DNA from: Chara braunii
Lineage: Eukaryota; Streptophyta; Charophyceae; Charales; Characeae
Reading direction: 5' to 3'
Assembly: GCA_003427395.1 (NCBI GenBank)
Contig: BFEA01000079.1
Coordinates: 126,070 to 190,069 of the forward strand
DNA: 64,000 nt
Shown here: positions 21,101 through 32,676 of the stretch, in pieces
How the letters are laid out: each line of letters begins with the position of its first letter
How positions within the stretch are numbered: the stretch's first letter is position 1
Translations under genes and position numbers: made by a program
The notes under the pieces: generated by a model
Database searches by the model: none
Seen by the model: only the letters and a program-made list of their open reading frames with translations
Told to the model about the DNA's origin: nothing

Positions 21101-22242
21101 GCCTTTCCGTTGCTGGTGACTAGCGTATCCATGAAGTCTATGGACAGGCTTTCACCAGGCCTTTCCGGAATGGGAAGGGGCTTGAGAAACCCAAGAGGAG
21201 CCTGTGTCTGGGTCTTGTCATGTTGACAAACTTGACAAGTCTCAACATACAGTTTGGCATCTTTCATCATCGTGGGCCACCAGAATTGCTGCAACAGGTT
21301 GGCTGCAGTCTTCTTGAAGCCAAAATGTCCGATGGCATCATGGCATTCGCCTAAAAATAAACTACGCAAAGACTCTCTATTAGGAACACACAAACGCTTA
21401 TTCCCGACCTTCTCAAGGACCAGCAGGCCGTTGACCAACACAAACTCGACGGCAGTTGCTTTGTCTTTCGCCTCGAGTCTACGTATGATTTCGGCCATAA
21501 ACGAATACTCTCGATAGGCTTCCACCAAGGATTGAGTGACATCGTCCGCAAGCCCAAATTCGGTGACCAGCGCACCGAGAAAGTCTCGCCTACGCGACAG
21601 CGCATCAGCAACCTTGTTGTACTCCCCCTTAATGTACAGGGGTTCGAAGTCGTACTGCTCAATGACTTCGATCCAACGCTTCAGAGCGTCGGAGAGTACC
21701 GGTTGAGTCTTCATCCATCTCAAGGTTTGATGATCAGTCCTGACATAGAAGAAGCGACCTAGGAGGTAGTGCCTCCAATGGGTTAGCGCTTTGTAGATTG
21801 CATAGAGCTCCTTCTCATAGGTGGACTTAGCCAACTTTTAAGAGGGTATTTTTCTGGACATATACTCTGGCCTCAACTTCTTCCCCTCCTGCTGCGCAAG
21901 TACGACACCAATGCCATATTGGCTGTCATCCGTAGTCACAACGAAAGGTTTGTCAGGATCAGGAAGTTTCAAGACCTCGTGGTGTGTCAACGCATGCTTC
22001 AGATGTTTGAAAGCAGCCTCAAACCTGTTTGTCCACTCCCATGGGGTGTCAAGGCGTGTCAGGTCCGTCAAAGGGGCGGCCACTATACTATAATTCTCAA
22101 CAAAGTTGTGGTAGTAGTCTGTCATCCCTAAGAAGGACCTCATCTCAATGACAGACTGAGGACGCGACCAATCACGAATGTTGGCCACCTTCGCATCATC
22201 GGGCTTCAATCCCTCCGCGAAAATCTCATGACCCAAGTACAA
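21094..22242 (-). pseudogene. pol: element C RNase H, integrase zinc domain and RT thumb
   Basis: Minus strand, two frames meeting near 21,838. The RT thumb (YLGHEIFAEGLKPDDAKV, FLGMTDYYHNFV) leads into RNase H with FVVTTDDSQYGIG (Asp present), STYEKELYAIYKAL, DHQTLRW, ADALSRR. The integrase HHCC then follows (GECHDAIGHFG ... CQVCQHDK), complete in sequence. A stop is at about 21,838 (SRKIPS-stop, the usual K of SKK lost). Confidence 0.9.
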
Positions 22243-23594
22243 GATCCGGGTGCGGCCAAGCTCACACTTCTCCCGGTTGATCTTGAACTGGTGTTGTCAG
22301 AGGAGGCTAAGGACTTTATCTAAGTGCACTACATGCTCCTCGACAGTCCTACTAAAGACAAGTATGTCATCGAGGTACACGATGACAAACTTGTCCAATT
22401 AGTCATAAAATATTCGGTTCATCGCGTGTTAAAAGGTGCCAGGAGCATTGCAAAGGCCGAAAGGCATCACCACAAACTCGCACAGACCGTACCTGGTCTG
22501 AAATGCGGTTTTCTGTTGATCCTCGGGCCGGATTGCGATTTGATGGTACCCGGACTTCAGATCTATCTTACAGAAGTACCGACACTCTTGCACTCGGTCC
22601 AACAAGTCATCGATGCGTGGTAGGGGCTCGACGTTCTTCACTGTGATGGCATTGAGGCCCCTGGAGTTGATGCACATCCTCAAGGTCCCCCCTTTCTTTG
22701 GTGCAAATAGTGCAGGAGATCCGTAAGGGGAAGCACTAGGCCGGATCCAACCCTTCTTTATGAGATCCTTGAGTTGCCGACGAAGCTCATCGAGCTCACC
22801 TGGAGACATCCGATAGATCCTACCCTTCGGCCTATTGTTTCCCCTTAACAAAGTTGTGGTAGTAGTTTGTCATCCCTAAGAAGGACCTCATCTCAATCAC
22901 AGACTGAGGACGCGGCCAGTCATGAATGTTGGCCACCTTCGCGTCATCGGGCTTCAATCCCTCCGCGGAAATCTCATGACCCAGGTACAAGATCCGGGTG
23001 TGGCCAAACTCACACTTCTCCCGATAGATCTTAAACTGGTGTTGTCTGAGGAGGCTAAGGACTTTATCTAAATGCACTACATGCTCCTCGACAGTCCTAC
23101 TAAAGATAAGTATGTCATCGAGGTACACGATGAAAAATTTGTCCAAGTAGTCATAAAATATCTGGTTCATCGCGTGTTGAAAGATGCCAGGAGCATTGCA
23201 AAGGCCGAAAGGCATCACCACAAACTCGTACAGACCGTACCTGGTCCAAAATGCGATTTTGTGTTGATCCTCGGGCCGGATTGCAATCTGATGGTACCCG
23301 AACTTCAGATTTATCTTACTGAAGTACCGGCACCCTTGCACTCGGTCCAGCAAGTCATCGATGCGCGGTAGGGGATCGACGTTCTTCATTGTGATGGCAT
23401 TGAGGCCCCTATGGTCAATGTGCATCCTCAAGGTCCCCCCTTTCTTTGGTACGAATAGTACAGGAGATCCGTAAGGGGAAACACTAGGCCGGATCCAACC
23501 CTTCTCAATGAGATCCTTGTGTTGATCCTCGGGCCGGATTGCAATCTGATGGTACCCGAACTTCAGATCTATCTTACTGAAGTACCGACACACT
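22099..23594 (-). repeat. 748-bp tandem duplication in element C RT
   Basis: Sequence from 22,099 recurs from 22,847 (offset 748; for example 'gcactacatgctcctcgac' at 22,326 and 23,074). The second copy is intact to about 23,518, where a further 258-bp repeat begins. 748 is not a multiple of three, so reading from one copy into the next changes frame. The duplicated part holds the RT palm including YLDD and the start of the thumb. Confidence 0.92.
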
Positions 23595-23933
23595 TGCACT
23601 CGATCCAACAAGTCATCGATGCGCGGGATGGGCTCGACGTTCTTCACTGTGATGGCATTGAGGCCCCTATAATCAATGCACCTGCTCAAGGTCCCCCTTT
23701 CCTTTGGTACGAATAATACATTGAGATCCGTAAGGGGAAACACTAGGCCGGATCCAACCCTTCTCTATGAGATCCTTGAGTTGCCGACGAAGCTCATCGA
23801 GCTTACCTAGAGAGATCCGATAGATCCTACCCTTCGGAATGCTAGCCCCTGGGATAATCTTTATCCCGTGGACGACCTCCCTCTCAACAACCCCTTTCAG
23901 CTCTTCAAATAAATCAAGGTACCTAGCGACCAC
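22240..23933 (-). pseudogene. pol: element C reverse transcriptase with triplicated fingers
   Basis: Minus strand from about 23,933: [19 protein letters not shown], then three rounds of GWIRP-SVSPYG / [13 protein letters not shown] / [21 protein letters not shown] ([14 protein letters not shown]) is seen in the middle round; the third round continues into the thumb at 22,242. Several frames and stops. A working Ty3 RT has one such module, so this is a product of repeated duplication. Confidence 0.9.
23262..23777 (-). repeat. 258-bp in-frame tandem duplication in element C RT fingers
   Basis: The block starting 'tgttgatcctcgggccgga' at 23,262 recurs at 23,520. 258 bases are 86 codons. With the 748-bp duplication, the RT finger module (GWIRPS-SPYGSP to [10 protein letters not shown]) is present three times. 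Confidence 0.9.
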
Positions 23934-23936
23934 TCC

Positions 23937-24660
23937 CTATATCTCTGGAGGCGTTTTCACCGGCTCACCCTCTGCAGAGACGTAAACTAAGTACATACCC
24001 TCCTCCAAATTTTGCTTATAATAGTTACAGAACGCGGCTGCACACATGCATCTGTAGGACTCAATCAAACTACTAGCCTTGAACTTACGTAATCTGGCGG
24101 TCTCTCCACCAGGCAAAGTGTGCTTGACCACTTTCCGGTCCTAGTCCAACTGGGGTTGTGCAACCGAGAGGTAGTACATACCTAACAAGATATCCATAGG
24201 TGACTAGGAACGAGACTCGATGTCTCAGTTCCCCTCTCGCGTACGGAAAAAGACACTCAATGTCTTTAACGTAGTCGCTAACTACCATGCGTTGTTTGTT
24301 GGCGCAGGTCGACTCCACAGGTCGACTCAGGCGCTGCACTTGCCCTTGTAAGCGCAGCCTCTCAACGCACGCGCGACTGATAAAATTCCGCGTCGAGCAA
24401 GTGTCATAATAGGCCCCGGCCTTGCGGCCGCCGATGACTACCTCGCCGACGAACATCTCACCCTTAGGGGCTTTAGCCAATGCTGTGCAAGAAGCTAGCG
24501 GGTCTGATTTAGACCACTCCTCCTCTAGCTCCTCTAAGGACTCAAACACATTCAACGAGCAGAGGATCGTTGGGTCCGAATGTGTTTGCAGGACGACGAT
24601 GGAGTCAGTAGCTTGGGCCATCACTCGAGATGGTGAGGGTGTGTCCACCACCTCGACCCT
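23937..24660 (-). pseudogene. pol: element C protease and linker
   Basis: Minus strand: a Ser/acid-rich lead, then the retropepsin fold with YYDTCSTRNFISRACVERL (about 24,355-24,410). The catalytic triplet reads D-T-C instead of D-T-G, so the essential Gly is Cys. The frame breaks near 24,131 and continues as the linker (LIESYRCMCAAAFCNYY) to the RT. Without the Gly, the active-site loop should not form. Confidence 0.82.
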
Positions 24661-24680
24661 AGCAGGAACAACTACTATTC

Positions 24681-24896
24681 CTACTGGCCCGACGTGTTTC
24701 CCGAAGCAATGTCGGAACTGCTGGCCACATTGCTACCTATGGGAGTGGAGGATCCCAACGCCTGCCACATCGTAGGCAGGATCTTCTCGGTCACCTTTTT
24801 ATTGCGGCACTTGAATTGGTTATGGCTATATTGACCACAACGAATACAAGCCTGCCTTGTATATCGGTCTCTCCAGAGGTCCTCTGTGAGACCCAC
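24681..24896 (-). pseudogene. gag: element C gag zinc knuckle
   Basis: Minus strand: RYTRQACIRCGQYSHNQFKC gives a canonical CX2CX4HX4C nucleocapsid knuckle at about 24,790-24,835, followed by a Ser/Asn-rich tail leading to the protease. A TAG separates it from the upstream gag frame near 24,903. Confidence 0.88.
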
Positions 24897-24902
24897 TTTC
24901 TC

Positions 24903-26567
24903 CTATGGAGGAGCATTGGGGTCTACTTGACTCCTAGACTGGGAGCCTCCACAACGTCTACCGGTCGCCTTACCTTTTTGAACGGAGGCAGCGACTACTC
25001 CACCCTCTGAAGCTTTTATGCTGCCTGCCTCTGAACCAACTCCCGCCTGGAAGTCGTCTTCTAGTGCCTTCCTCCTACCATTCGTCGTGGGTGTGTGTCC
25101 ATGCCCTATCTTTGCCTCAAGGTCTACGGCCTTCTTGCTGAACGAGGGGAAATCGTGCATATTGATGTTGGCCTCACCTGCCAACTGATTCTTGAGAGGC
25201 ATAGGAATACATCTCAGATACGTGGTGAGTAAAACCTGGGGGTCGTAGCGCACTCCAGCAACACAGATCAGACGCTCTACTGCGTATGTGGCCTCCGTTA
25301 CTGAATTGAACTGCCTATTGCTCAAGGTCAGGATCGCGTCAGTGGCCTTTTGAGCCTCCTGAGGATCATGCCACCTTTCTTCCACCAACTTAAGAAAGTC
25401 CTCCAGTTTCTGGTTAACTGCCCAAGCGCGGAAGTCATCACTGTATCCCTGTAGCTGCACTGAACCACTCAACCATCTTGCTGCACTCCCCTCTAAATAG
25501 GAGGCAACCACAAGCACTTCCTCGTGCGGCAAGGTCAACTTACACTGCACATAGACCGGCACTGACCTCAACCATGTGTCGAGGTCTTCGCCCCTCTTAT
25601 CCCCTGAGAAGGGTTCAGGGGAGGCGATGGCCATCTTCGAAACCCATTGTCCTTGTCCCGGTACCTGTCCCACTCCAGGTTGTGGACCTTGCGAACCAGG
25701 TTGCTGCACTAGCTGTTGTTGTGCAAGCTGCGAGACAGCAGGCTCCCCTGTTACGGCAACCTGCGACGGAGGTTGGGAATACACTGTCTGTACAGGAACC
25801 TGTACACTAGGACCTGTTGAGAACCCTCTTGTCAATGGCATACTTAGGGAAGCGGACTGTACCGACGTTGGAGCTATGTATGGGGATACCCCGGTCACTG
25901 GCGGGACAAAAGGAGGAGGTTGTACCACGGGCCAGGCACCAGGCCCTGATGGTGATGGTGCCGCCTAAACTCGCCCGACCAACACGGCCAGGCTCTGCTG
26001 CATGTCCTGTACAAGAGTTGTCTGGTGGTCTTGCATTTCCACTACACCTAGCAGGACCGTCCGCAGTGTCCTCACATCTCCATCCATGTTTGTTAGGTCC
26101 CTCCCCTCTAATTCACTAACGTCTGCTTGTCTCTGCAGCATCCTTGCTCTTCTTCTGATCATTCTTTCCTTCTCTGCCTTTATCTCTCCTAGAGCCTTTG
26201 GTAGTTGTGCCTCGCGAAGTGCTGCTTGCTGTATGGTGACCTCTTCAGGGGTCAACACTATTGGCTGGCTTGCCATAACGGCAGTGGACTGACTCAGGGT
26301 CTGCGCAATCGTTGACCCTACGGTCCCTGAACTGCTGGCCTGGGAACTCTGCTGCGCAGCAGTTGCCATGGTTGCTGAAGCAACGGCTTCGCTTGCGAAC
26401 GCCCTCCTGGCCTCTGCTGCCCTAGCTCTCTGTTGCTGTTGTTGTCTCTCCCTAAGTTGGCGGAACAGTAACCTGTCACCCTCGGGACTCAATGCCACGT
26501 GGGCTATCGGGCGTCTAGTCGATCACAATATCCTGTCGTCCTCACTAGTGGTCTCCCTGTCGCTCAT
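24903..26567 (-). pseudogene. gag: element C gag capsid region
   Basis: Minus strand. The likely ATG is at 26,567 (MSDRETTSEDD); a TGA 15 codons on replaces an Arg codon (CGA). After it come a Gln/Ala-rich coiled-coil segment (26,498-25,965), a TAA near 25,965, a Pro/Gln-rich stretch (25,930-25,650), and the conserved Ty3 capsid block: EPFSGDKRGEDLDTWL, EVLVVASYLEGSAARWL, FLKLVEERWHDP, LTTYLRCIPMPLKNQLAG (25,640-25,160). Only stops separate the parts, so the frame is well kept. Confidence 0.88.
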
Positions 26568-27823
26568 AAGCTTCAAAACTATACAAAATCTGCACTAGGT
26601 CACACTCAATGCCTACCGCAGCGTAATGCACAAACCGATTTTAAATAATTAAAATAATCAATCGGTGGCTGAGTCAGAGCAGATACATTTGGGTCCAACA
26701 GGTAAGTTCAAATTCCTACAAACAAAACTATCTTGACTTTGACTAGTTCACAAACAGAAAGCACAATGAATAGAAAACAGTTCTAACTATGTTGTCTGTC
26801 AGATGTTAACGGTTGTACATCTAACTAATCAAAATAAAAACAGAATCATTTGATTGGTTATTTGTAGAGTGCAGTCTTTCCCAAACTTATCACCTGGAAT
26901 CTACCCCTCCCTCAGTTCTTCCTGAATGTCTCTTGTCGTCAACGTCGTTGAGCAATCCAAAATAGCGTGTGTGTCTAATGGTGTGCACACGGCCCACCCC
27001 TGTGCCCCGAGTTCTGCTGAGCTGGCCAGCCTTGCACAATATTTATCCTTGCGTGCAGCGAGTCTGACACCGACCGATTGGCTGATCAGGAGGCGTTTTT
27101 ATGGATGGCCCCCGAAGTCCTCAAAAATTATTTAACGTCGCAAACAGGACGACGATCACAACCAATGGAAGGTACCCTCCGATGCTTATTTATAGACGCT
27201 CGGTACTCGTCTTTCCCGTAGGGCTGGCCTGCCCCTCAGAACCCATCTATAACGCAGCGAGCAAACAAAGGACAAAGCAGCAAAGCATGCGTGCTCTACT
27301 CCCGGTGGGTTGGCATGGTGACCGTGACCCAGGGCTTCGTCCAGGGCCCTTCAGATACCACCGCCCTCTCCTTCCAGATGCTCCACGTGAATACTAACGA
27401 CTCTCAAGGTTGAGCGCACTCGACTCCTGACATGAGAGGACTCTCAAGAGAGAACACATCCTCACGGTAAGAAGAAGAGGGTAGATAAGGTTAGGTGCAA
27501 CGTACCTCGAAATAGTTGCCCCCAACCACATATAGTCTCACCAGATGACCCGATGCCGATTATGATGACCAATCGCTGCTTTGGCACAACCAGCATTACA
27601 CCGCCGTTCCACCTCAGCATCAATCTCACATCAGATAGTTCTCATCACACCGCGAACACCCAATATTCACCACGTAGCCTTCCTGGCGTTACCCCTCACC
27701 TCCTGGGTCGCCTTACTTGCCCTCACCCTCCTCACTACACACCTCCCACAACCGCTCGCTCAGCAGACCGCATGCACGTACCGCTTAGGCAAAAGGCAAG
27801 CGCCAGATGAGCGCACCATACCA
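26568..27823 (-). other. element C leader, no gene
   Basis: About 1.25 kb between primer site and gag. Short frames are present but nothing is recognisable. A long leader is usual in large Ty3 elements. Confidence 0.5.
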
Positions 27824-27837
27824 CAACTCCGATACCA
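27824..27837 (-). other. primer-binding site of element C
   Basis: Minus strand TGGTATCGGAGTTG, three bases beyond the LTR end, close to the initiator-tRNA-Met primer site with one internal transition. Confidence 0.88.
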
Positions 27838-27840
27838 AAT

Positions 27841-28788
27841 TGCAAGGAAAATGAGCGATAGCGAACTTCAGAAACCAAGCAGCATTATACACATGAGATT
27901 AGATAGTCGTGACCTCGAACCAAAAGCAGAATTGCATCACGAGTCCCACCAAATAAGAGCACAGCAAAAGCTAATGAGTGACAATGTTCGAATAGTCTCA
28001 TCATCATCAACAAAGAACCAATGTCGACATCATATCTGGCGCTCTGCGCCCAGACTACAAATGGCAGATCCTATCTAGCCTATGTACAATGTCGCTGGTG
28101 ACGTCAACAGCTCCCTGAAGTACAAGCAGATCTCGACCAATGTCGTTCGGCTCAAGCACCAGGTATGTCTCTCGTATCACTCACAACCTCGATCCCCCAC
28201 TCACAGATGCCACATGCACCCAAGGACCACCATGCGTCCCATCTAGCTTACAGCAACGCAGCTCAGCTATGGCTGCCTGCTCATCCAGCTCGCCCGTGAG
28301 CGCGTGAGCGCTGGCCAGTGTTAGCGGAACAACGCTTGCGCAGCATGCAGCCAGTGCCCGAATATCGAATGTGTGGGCAGGCACTTTCCTAAATGGAAGT
28401 GGTCCTAAATGGAAGTGGCCTGCCTGCTTGCATGCAGCCTGGCTGCGCTGGGCCCCTGCCTAGAAGCTTCCTGTAGGCCCAGAGAGGCTGAGCCCCAGTC
28501 CAAACAAATCAGGCCCTGGGCCTGTGGTGGTTGCCCGTGCCCAACTGCCTGCGGCCTGTGTTCGGTCCATGTTGCGAATCTGGCCCAGGGCCTGCCTCGG
28601 TTAAAGAGGCCGCCTTGGCCTGGGCGCTCTTTAACCAACTGGCCCTGCGCAACTGCCTGAATTCACCCAGTTGCGTGGTGACCCCAAAATAGGCCTGTAG
28701 ACCCTGGGTCGAGCGTACCTTCACTTAGGGTGGCCGACTGTACAGATAATAGGGCCCAGTAGGGCAGATTGAGGCCTTGAGCGTCGCA
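27841..28788 (-). mobile_element. 5' LTR of element C
   Basis: 948 bp, same ends as the 3' LTR (minus strand TGCGACG... TTCCTTGCA). Carries the 'caccaggtatgt' motif at 28,157-28,168, which recurs in other LTR families (see findings). Confidence 0.92.
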
Positions 28789-29204
28789 GAAAATTCTCAT
28801 GCCCGTCCAGGCACCCAGGCGTGACAACCGGGGGGGTCTGACGCCCGAGGTACCCGGGCGTGCAAAAAAAGAAAAAAGATTTTTTTTTGTTTTTTTGTTT
28901 TTTTGTTTTTTTGTTTTTTTGTTTTTTTGTTTTTTTGTTTTTTTTGTTTTTTTGTTTTTTTTTTGTTTTCTGCGCTCTCCCAGAGGATCCCAAATCCGGG
29001 CTTATTTCTTTCTTTGCAAGTTGGCTGTCAAGGGGAGAGGAGGGGGGTATAAATTGGTTTTAAAGGGGCTAAAGGGGTCTAAAGGGGGGTGCCTTTGTGT
29101 GATTCTGTTATTTTCTTTTTTATCTTCGATTCTGTGAGGAATTATAATGTGACCGTCAGTCAAAAGTCGTTTGTATTTCAATTCGACACAACATCTTTTT
29201 TTTC

Positions 29205-29247
<43 letters not shown>

Positions 29248-29359
29248 GCTGGGGCTGCCTGGAACCCTGCCCGCGGGTCATGCCCGACCGGGCACCCGAG
29301 CGTGTACCCGGGCAGAAGTTGGGTGCCCGGGCACCGGGGAAAACAGCATAGATAAAAAC
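28789..29359. other. low-complexity spacer with two GC-rich poly-A-tailed blocks
   Basis: No gene. A GC-rich block (28,798-28,863) ends in an A-run on the plus strand. Another GC-rich block (29,246-29,336) ends in an A-run on the minus strand (T-run 29,206-29,245). They share 'cccgggc' and 'ggcaccc' motifs and face each other, like two SINE-like insertions in opposite directions. Between them are a T7G repeat and about 220 bases of unassigned DNA. Confidence 0.4.
28876..28968. repeat. (T7G)n minisatellite
   Basis: About a dozen units of TTTTTTTG with small length changes, continuing from the A-run of the preceding block. Confidence 0.95.
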
Positions 29360-30295
29360 TGCAAGGAAGATGAGCAATAGCGAACTTCAGCAATCAAACA
29401 GCATCATACACATAAGACCAGATAGTCGTGACCTCGAACCGATAGCAGAATTACATCACGAGTTTCACCAAATAAGAGCACATCAAAAGCTCATAATTGA
29501 GAATGCTGGAATAGTCTCATCATCATCATCAACGAAGAACCAATGTTGATATCCTATCTGGGGCTCGGCGCCCAGACTACAGTCGGCAGATCCTATCTAG
29601 CCTAGACTACAATGCCGAAGATGACGACAACAGCTCTCCCGAAGTACGAGCAGATAGCGGCCAATGCCGCACGCTTCCAGCACCAGGTATGTCTCTCGCA
29701 TCACTCACAACCTCATTCCCCAACACACAGATGCCACATGCACCCAAGAACCACCCTGCGCCACACCCAGCTCACAGCAGTGCAGCTCGGCTATGGCTGC
29801 CTGCTCCTTCCAGCTCGCCCGTGAGTGCATGAGCTGGTCCGCTTCAGCGCAGCAGCGCTTGCGCAGCATGCAGCCAGCACCCGACTATCCAATGCGGAGG
29901 CCCTTTGCTATATGGAAGTGGCCTGCCTGTGTTCTGTCCCAGGCTGCGCTGGGCCTTTTCCAAGAAGCTTCCGGTAGGCCCCGGTAGGCTGAGGCCCAGT
30001 CCAAACAACTCAGGCCCTGGGCCTGTGGTGGCTGCTTGCGCCCAATTGTCATCGGCCTGTGTCTGGCCCACATCTCGTATCCAGCACAGGGCCTGCCTTT
30101 GATTCATGCAAACAGACGACCCAGGGCCAAGGTTCTCTCAACCAACTGGCGCTGCGCAACTGCCTGAATTTCCTTAGTTGTCTGGTGGCCAAAATTCAGG
30201 GCCCTCAGGCCCTCGTCGAGCCTGCCTTCACTTAGGGCGCCCGACGTGCTGCTTCGCCGGGCCTGAAAGGGGCACATCGGGGCTTTAGCCTAGCA
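29360..30295 (-). mobile_element. 3' LTR of element E
   Basis: 936 bp, same family as C's LTRs (minus strand ends TTCCTTGCA), more diverged. The polypurine tract GGAGGAGGGAA is at 30,296-30,306. The matching 5' LTR is absent because the element is truncated. Confidence 0.9.
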
Positions 30296-30332
30296 TTCCC
30301 TCCTCCATAACTTTGATAGTCCTCTGAGAAGT

Positions 30333-31828
30333 TCAATCTTCAATGATCTGGCGCTTTCCCTTGTGCAGAGCTTTTTCGTATTGAGCTACGACTTGAGGAG
30401 CGGTCTGCATGAGTTCCTCCCTGGTGAACCACCGGTCCTCCTTTGGATCAATATGACGCCGGAACCGAACGCAGTACTGCAGCTTCGGTTTCGGAGGACG
30501 TCCCCTGCCTGTTGGTCTTAGAACTGGCAGCTCCCTGTGGTCCACGATATCATCGATATCCACTTCTCCGTCCATGGTTGGGGATAGCATCGAGCGACAA
30601 GAAGGAAAAACTGGTCTGTTTCCTTGAAAGGTGCAAGTTTGGAGGCGTGAAAGACAGGATAAGTGCGGAGATGACCAGGGATCCGGATTACATAAGACGG
30701 CCCATCCGGATCAGTCCCGACAATCACCTAAAAATAAACTACGCAAAGACTCTCTATTTGGGACACACAATCGTTTATTCCCTGCCTTATCAAGGAACAG
30801 CAAGCCGTTGACCAACTCAAACTCGACAGAAGTCTTCTCATCCTTCGCCTCAAGTCTGCATATGATCTCAGACATGAACTGGTCCTCGCGATAGGCTTCT
30901 GCCAAAGAGCGAGTAACATCGTCCGTCAGATCGAACTCAGTAATCAGCGCACCAGAGAAATCAGGTCTACGCGACAGCGCATCAGCAACCTTGTTGTACT
31001 CACCCTTGATGTATTGGGGTTCGAAGCCATACTGGTCTATGACTTCAATCCAACGCTTCAAAGCGTCGGAGAGCACAGGTTGGGTTCTCATCCACTTCTG
31101 GGTCTGGTGATCAGTCTTGACGTAGAAGAACCTCCCAAGGAGATAGTGCCTCCAATGGGTGAGCGTCTTCTAGATCGCATAGAGCTCCTTCTCATAGGTG
31201 GACTTAGCCAACTTTTTAGAGGGCATCTTTTTGGACATGTACTCTACCGGCCTCAACTTTTTCCCCTCCTATTGTGCAAGTACGGCGCCTATACCATATT
31301 GGATGGCATCCGTAGTTACTATAAATGGCTTGTCAGGATCAGAAAGTTTCAAGACCTCATGATGCGTCAACGCATGCTTCAGATCTCTTAAAGCAGCCTC
31401 GCATCTATCTGTCCACTCCCACGGGGTGTCAAGGCGAGTTAGGTCAGTCAAAGGGGCGGCAACTATGCTATAGTTCTTCACGAAGGTGCGATAGTAGCCG
31501 GTCATTCCTAAGAAAGACCTCATCTCAGTCACACACTGAGGACGCGGCCACTCACGAATGCTGGCAACCTTCGCGTCATCGGGCTTTAATCCCTCTGCGG
31601 AAATCTCATGACCCAAGTACAAAACACGGGTGCGGCCAAATTCGCATCTCTCACCGTTGATCTTGAACTTGTGCTGTTGCAGAAGACTAAGGACTTAGTC
31701 CAAGTGCGCAACGTGCTTCTCGACAGTCTTACTAAAAATAAGTATGTCATCGAGGTACACGATGACAAACTTATCCAAATAGTCATGAAATATCTGATTC
31801 ATAGCGTGCTGAAAGGTGCCAGGAGCAA
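30333..31828 (-). pseudogene. pol: element E pol remnant with deleted integrase core
   Basis: Minus strand from 31,828: RT from just before the palm ([14 protein letters not shown], then LGHEISAEGLKPDDAKV), RNase H (IVTTDAIQYGIG, DHQ, ADALSRR) and the integrase N-terminus up to LRSLFLGDCRD at about 30,728. It then jumps directly to GTDPDGPSYVIRIPGHLRTYP, the post-core module, and a chromodomain ending at 30,333. The whole integrase catalytic core is missing, about 1 kb compared with element C. Left RT border is abrupt at 31,828. Confidence 0.88.
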
Positions 31829-32084
31829 GTAGTGTTTCCGCATGTCCATTCATCTTTGTTTATGCTACTCACTATTAGTTTCGTTTTGCTTTTATTTCAT
31901 TTTGTCACCATGAATGGAGGTCATTTAGTACCAATGCTTGGCAATCTTTTGTTGAAATGATTTATGAATTCGTTCTAAACTTGGTCAATGAACAAATAAG
32001 TGGTGTACCAGCAATTAAACAACGATTTTTTCCTTTCATCTTTGTCACTTTTACTTTTTTGTTATTTTGTAATCTTATTGGCAT
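31829..32084. other. AT-rich unassigned segment
   Basis: About 255 bases with T-runs between truncated elements E and F. No coding or repeat signal seen. Confidence 0.5.
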
Positions 32085-32676
32085 GAGCTGCCACTAGAGC
32101 ATACAATTCCATTTCGTATGTGGAGTTAGCTACGGTTGGACATAAAGTCGATGGGTCTATATCCCTTGCCATCATCTTGTTGTAGCACAACCTCAATTCC
32201 ATACCGACTAGCATCAGTGGTGACAACAAAAGGGAGAGAAGGATCAACAATCTTCAAGACAGGGTAGTGAGGTAGTACATGTTTCAACTTTTTGAATGCA
32301 GACTCACAATCTTTGTCCTATAACCAAGGTTTTTCTTTCTTCAGAAGTCTTCTCATAGGTGCAACTATCAATGAGAAGTTCCTTACAAACTTCCTATAGT
32401 AACTGGCAAGTTCTAGGAAAAATCAAAGTTATGTGATAGTTGGCTGTTATTTTCTTTTCATCGGTCGTTTACTATGTGTCCAAGGTATAGTACCTCATAT
32501 TTAGCAAACTCAGATTTCTTTGGATTCAGTTTATAGTTGCCTTCACGCAACTTCTATAGAACCATTCGTAGGTGTTTCTCGTGATCCTCAAGTGTCTTAC
32601 TATACACGAAGATATCATCGACATATACAACTACAAGCTGATCCAACCATTGACGAAACAGTTCATTCATAGACAG
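32085..32676 (-). pseudogene. pol: element F RT/RNase H fragment
   Basis: Minus strand from 32,676: MNELFRQWLDQLVVVYVDDIFVYSKT (YVDD box), a thumb remnant with stops near 32,400-32,560, then a frame with VTTDASRYGIE (Asp kept) and NSTYEMELYALVAA at 32,090. It is closer to B/H than to C/E. Both ends are abrupt. Confidence 0.8.

Larger units (their letters stand above)
12270..28788 (-). mobile_element. Ty3/gypsy element C (full length, minus strand, split by element D)
   Basis: On the minus strand: 5' LTR (27,841-28,788), primer site (27,824-27,837), leader, gag, protease, RT, RNase H, integrase, chromodomain, polypurine tract (13,209-13,219) and 3' LTR (12,270-13,208). Subtracting nested element D, the element is about 9.8 kb. 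Flanks are GAAG on the left and GAAA on the right, a 3-of-4 match that could be a decayed target duplication. Numerous stops, several CGA-to-TGA, and tandem duplications in RT and integrase show it is dead. Confidence 0.9.

Noticed and set aside
24816-25968. Plus-strand frames over 25-26 kb
   Set aside because: Antisense to a clear Ty3 gag on the minus strand.
28876-28968. Candidate CRISPR-like regular repeat (T7G)
   Set aside because: Simple 8-base minisatellite without spacers; eukaryotic context.
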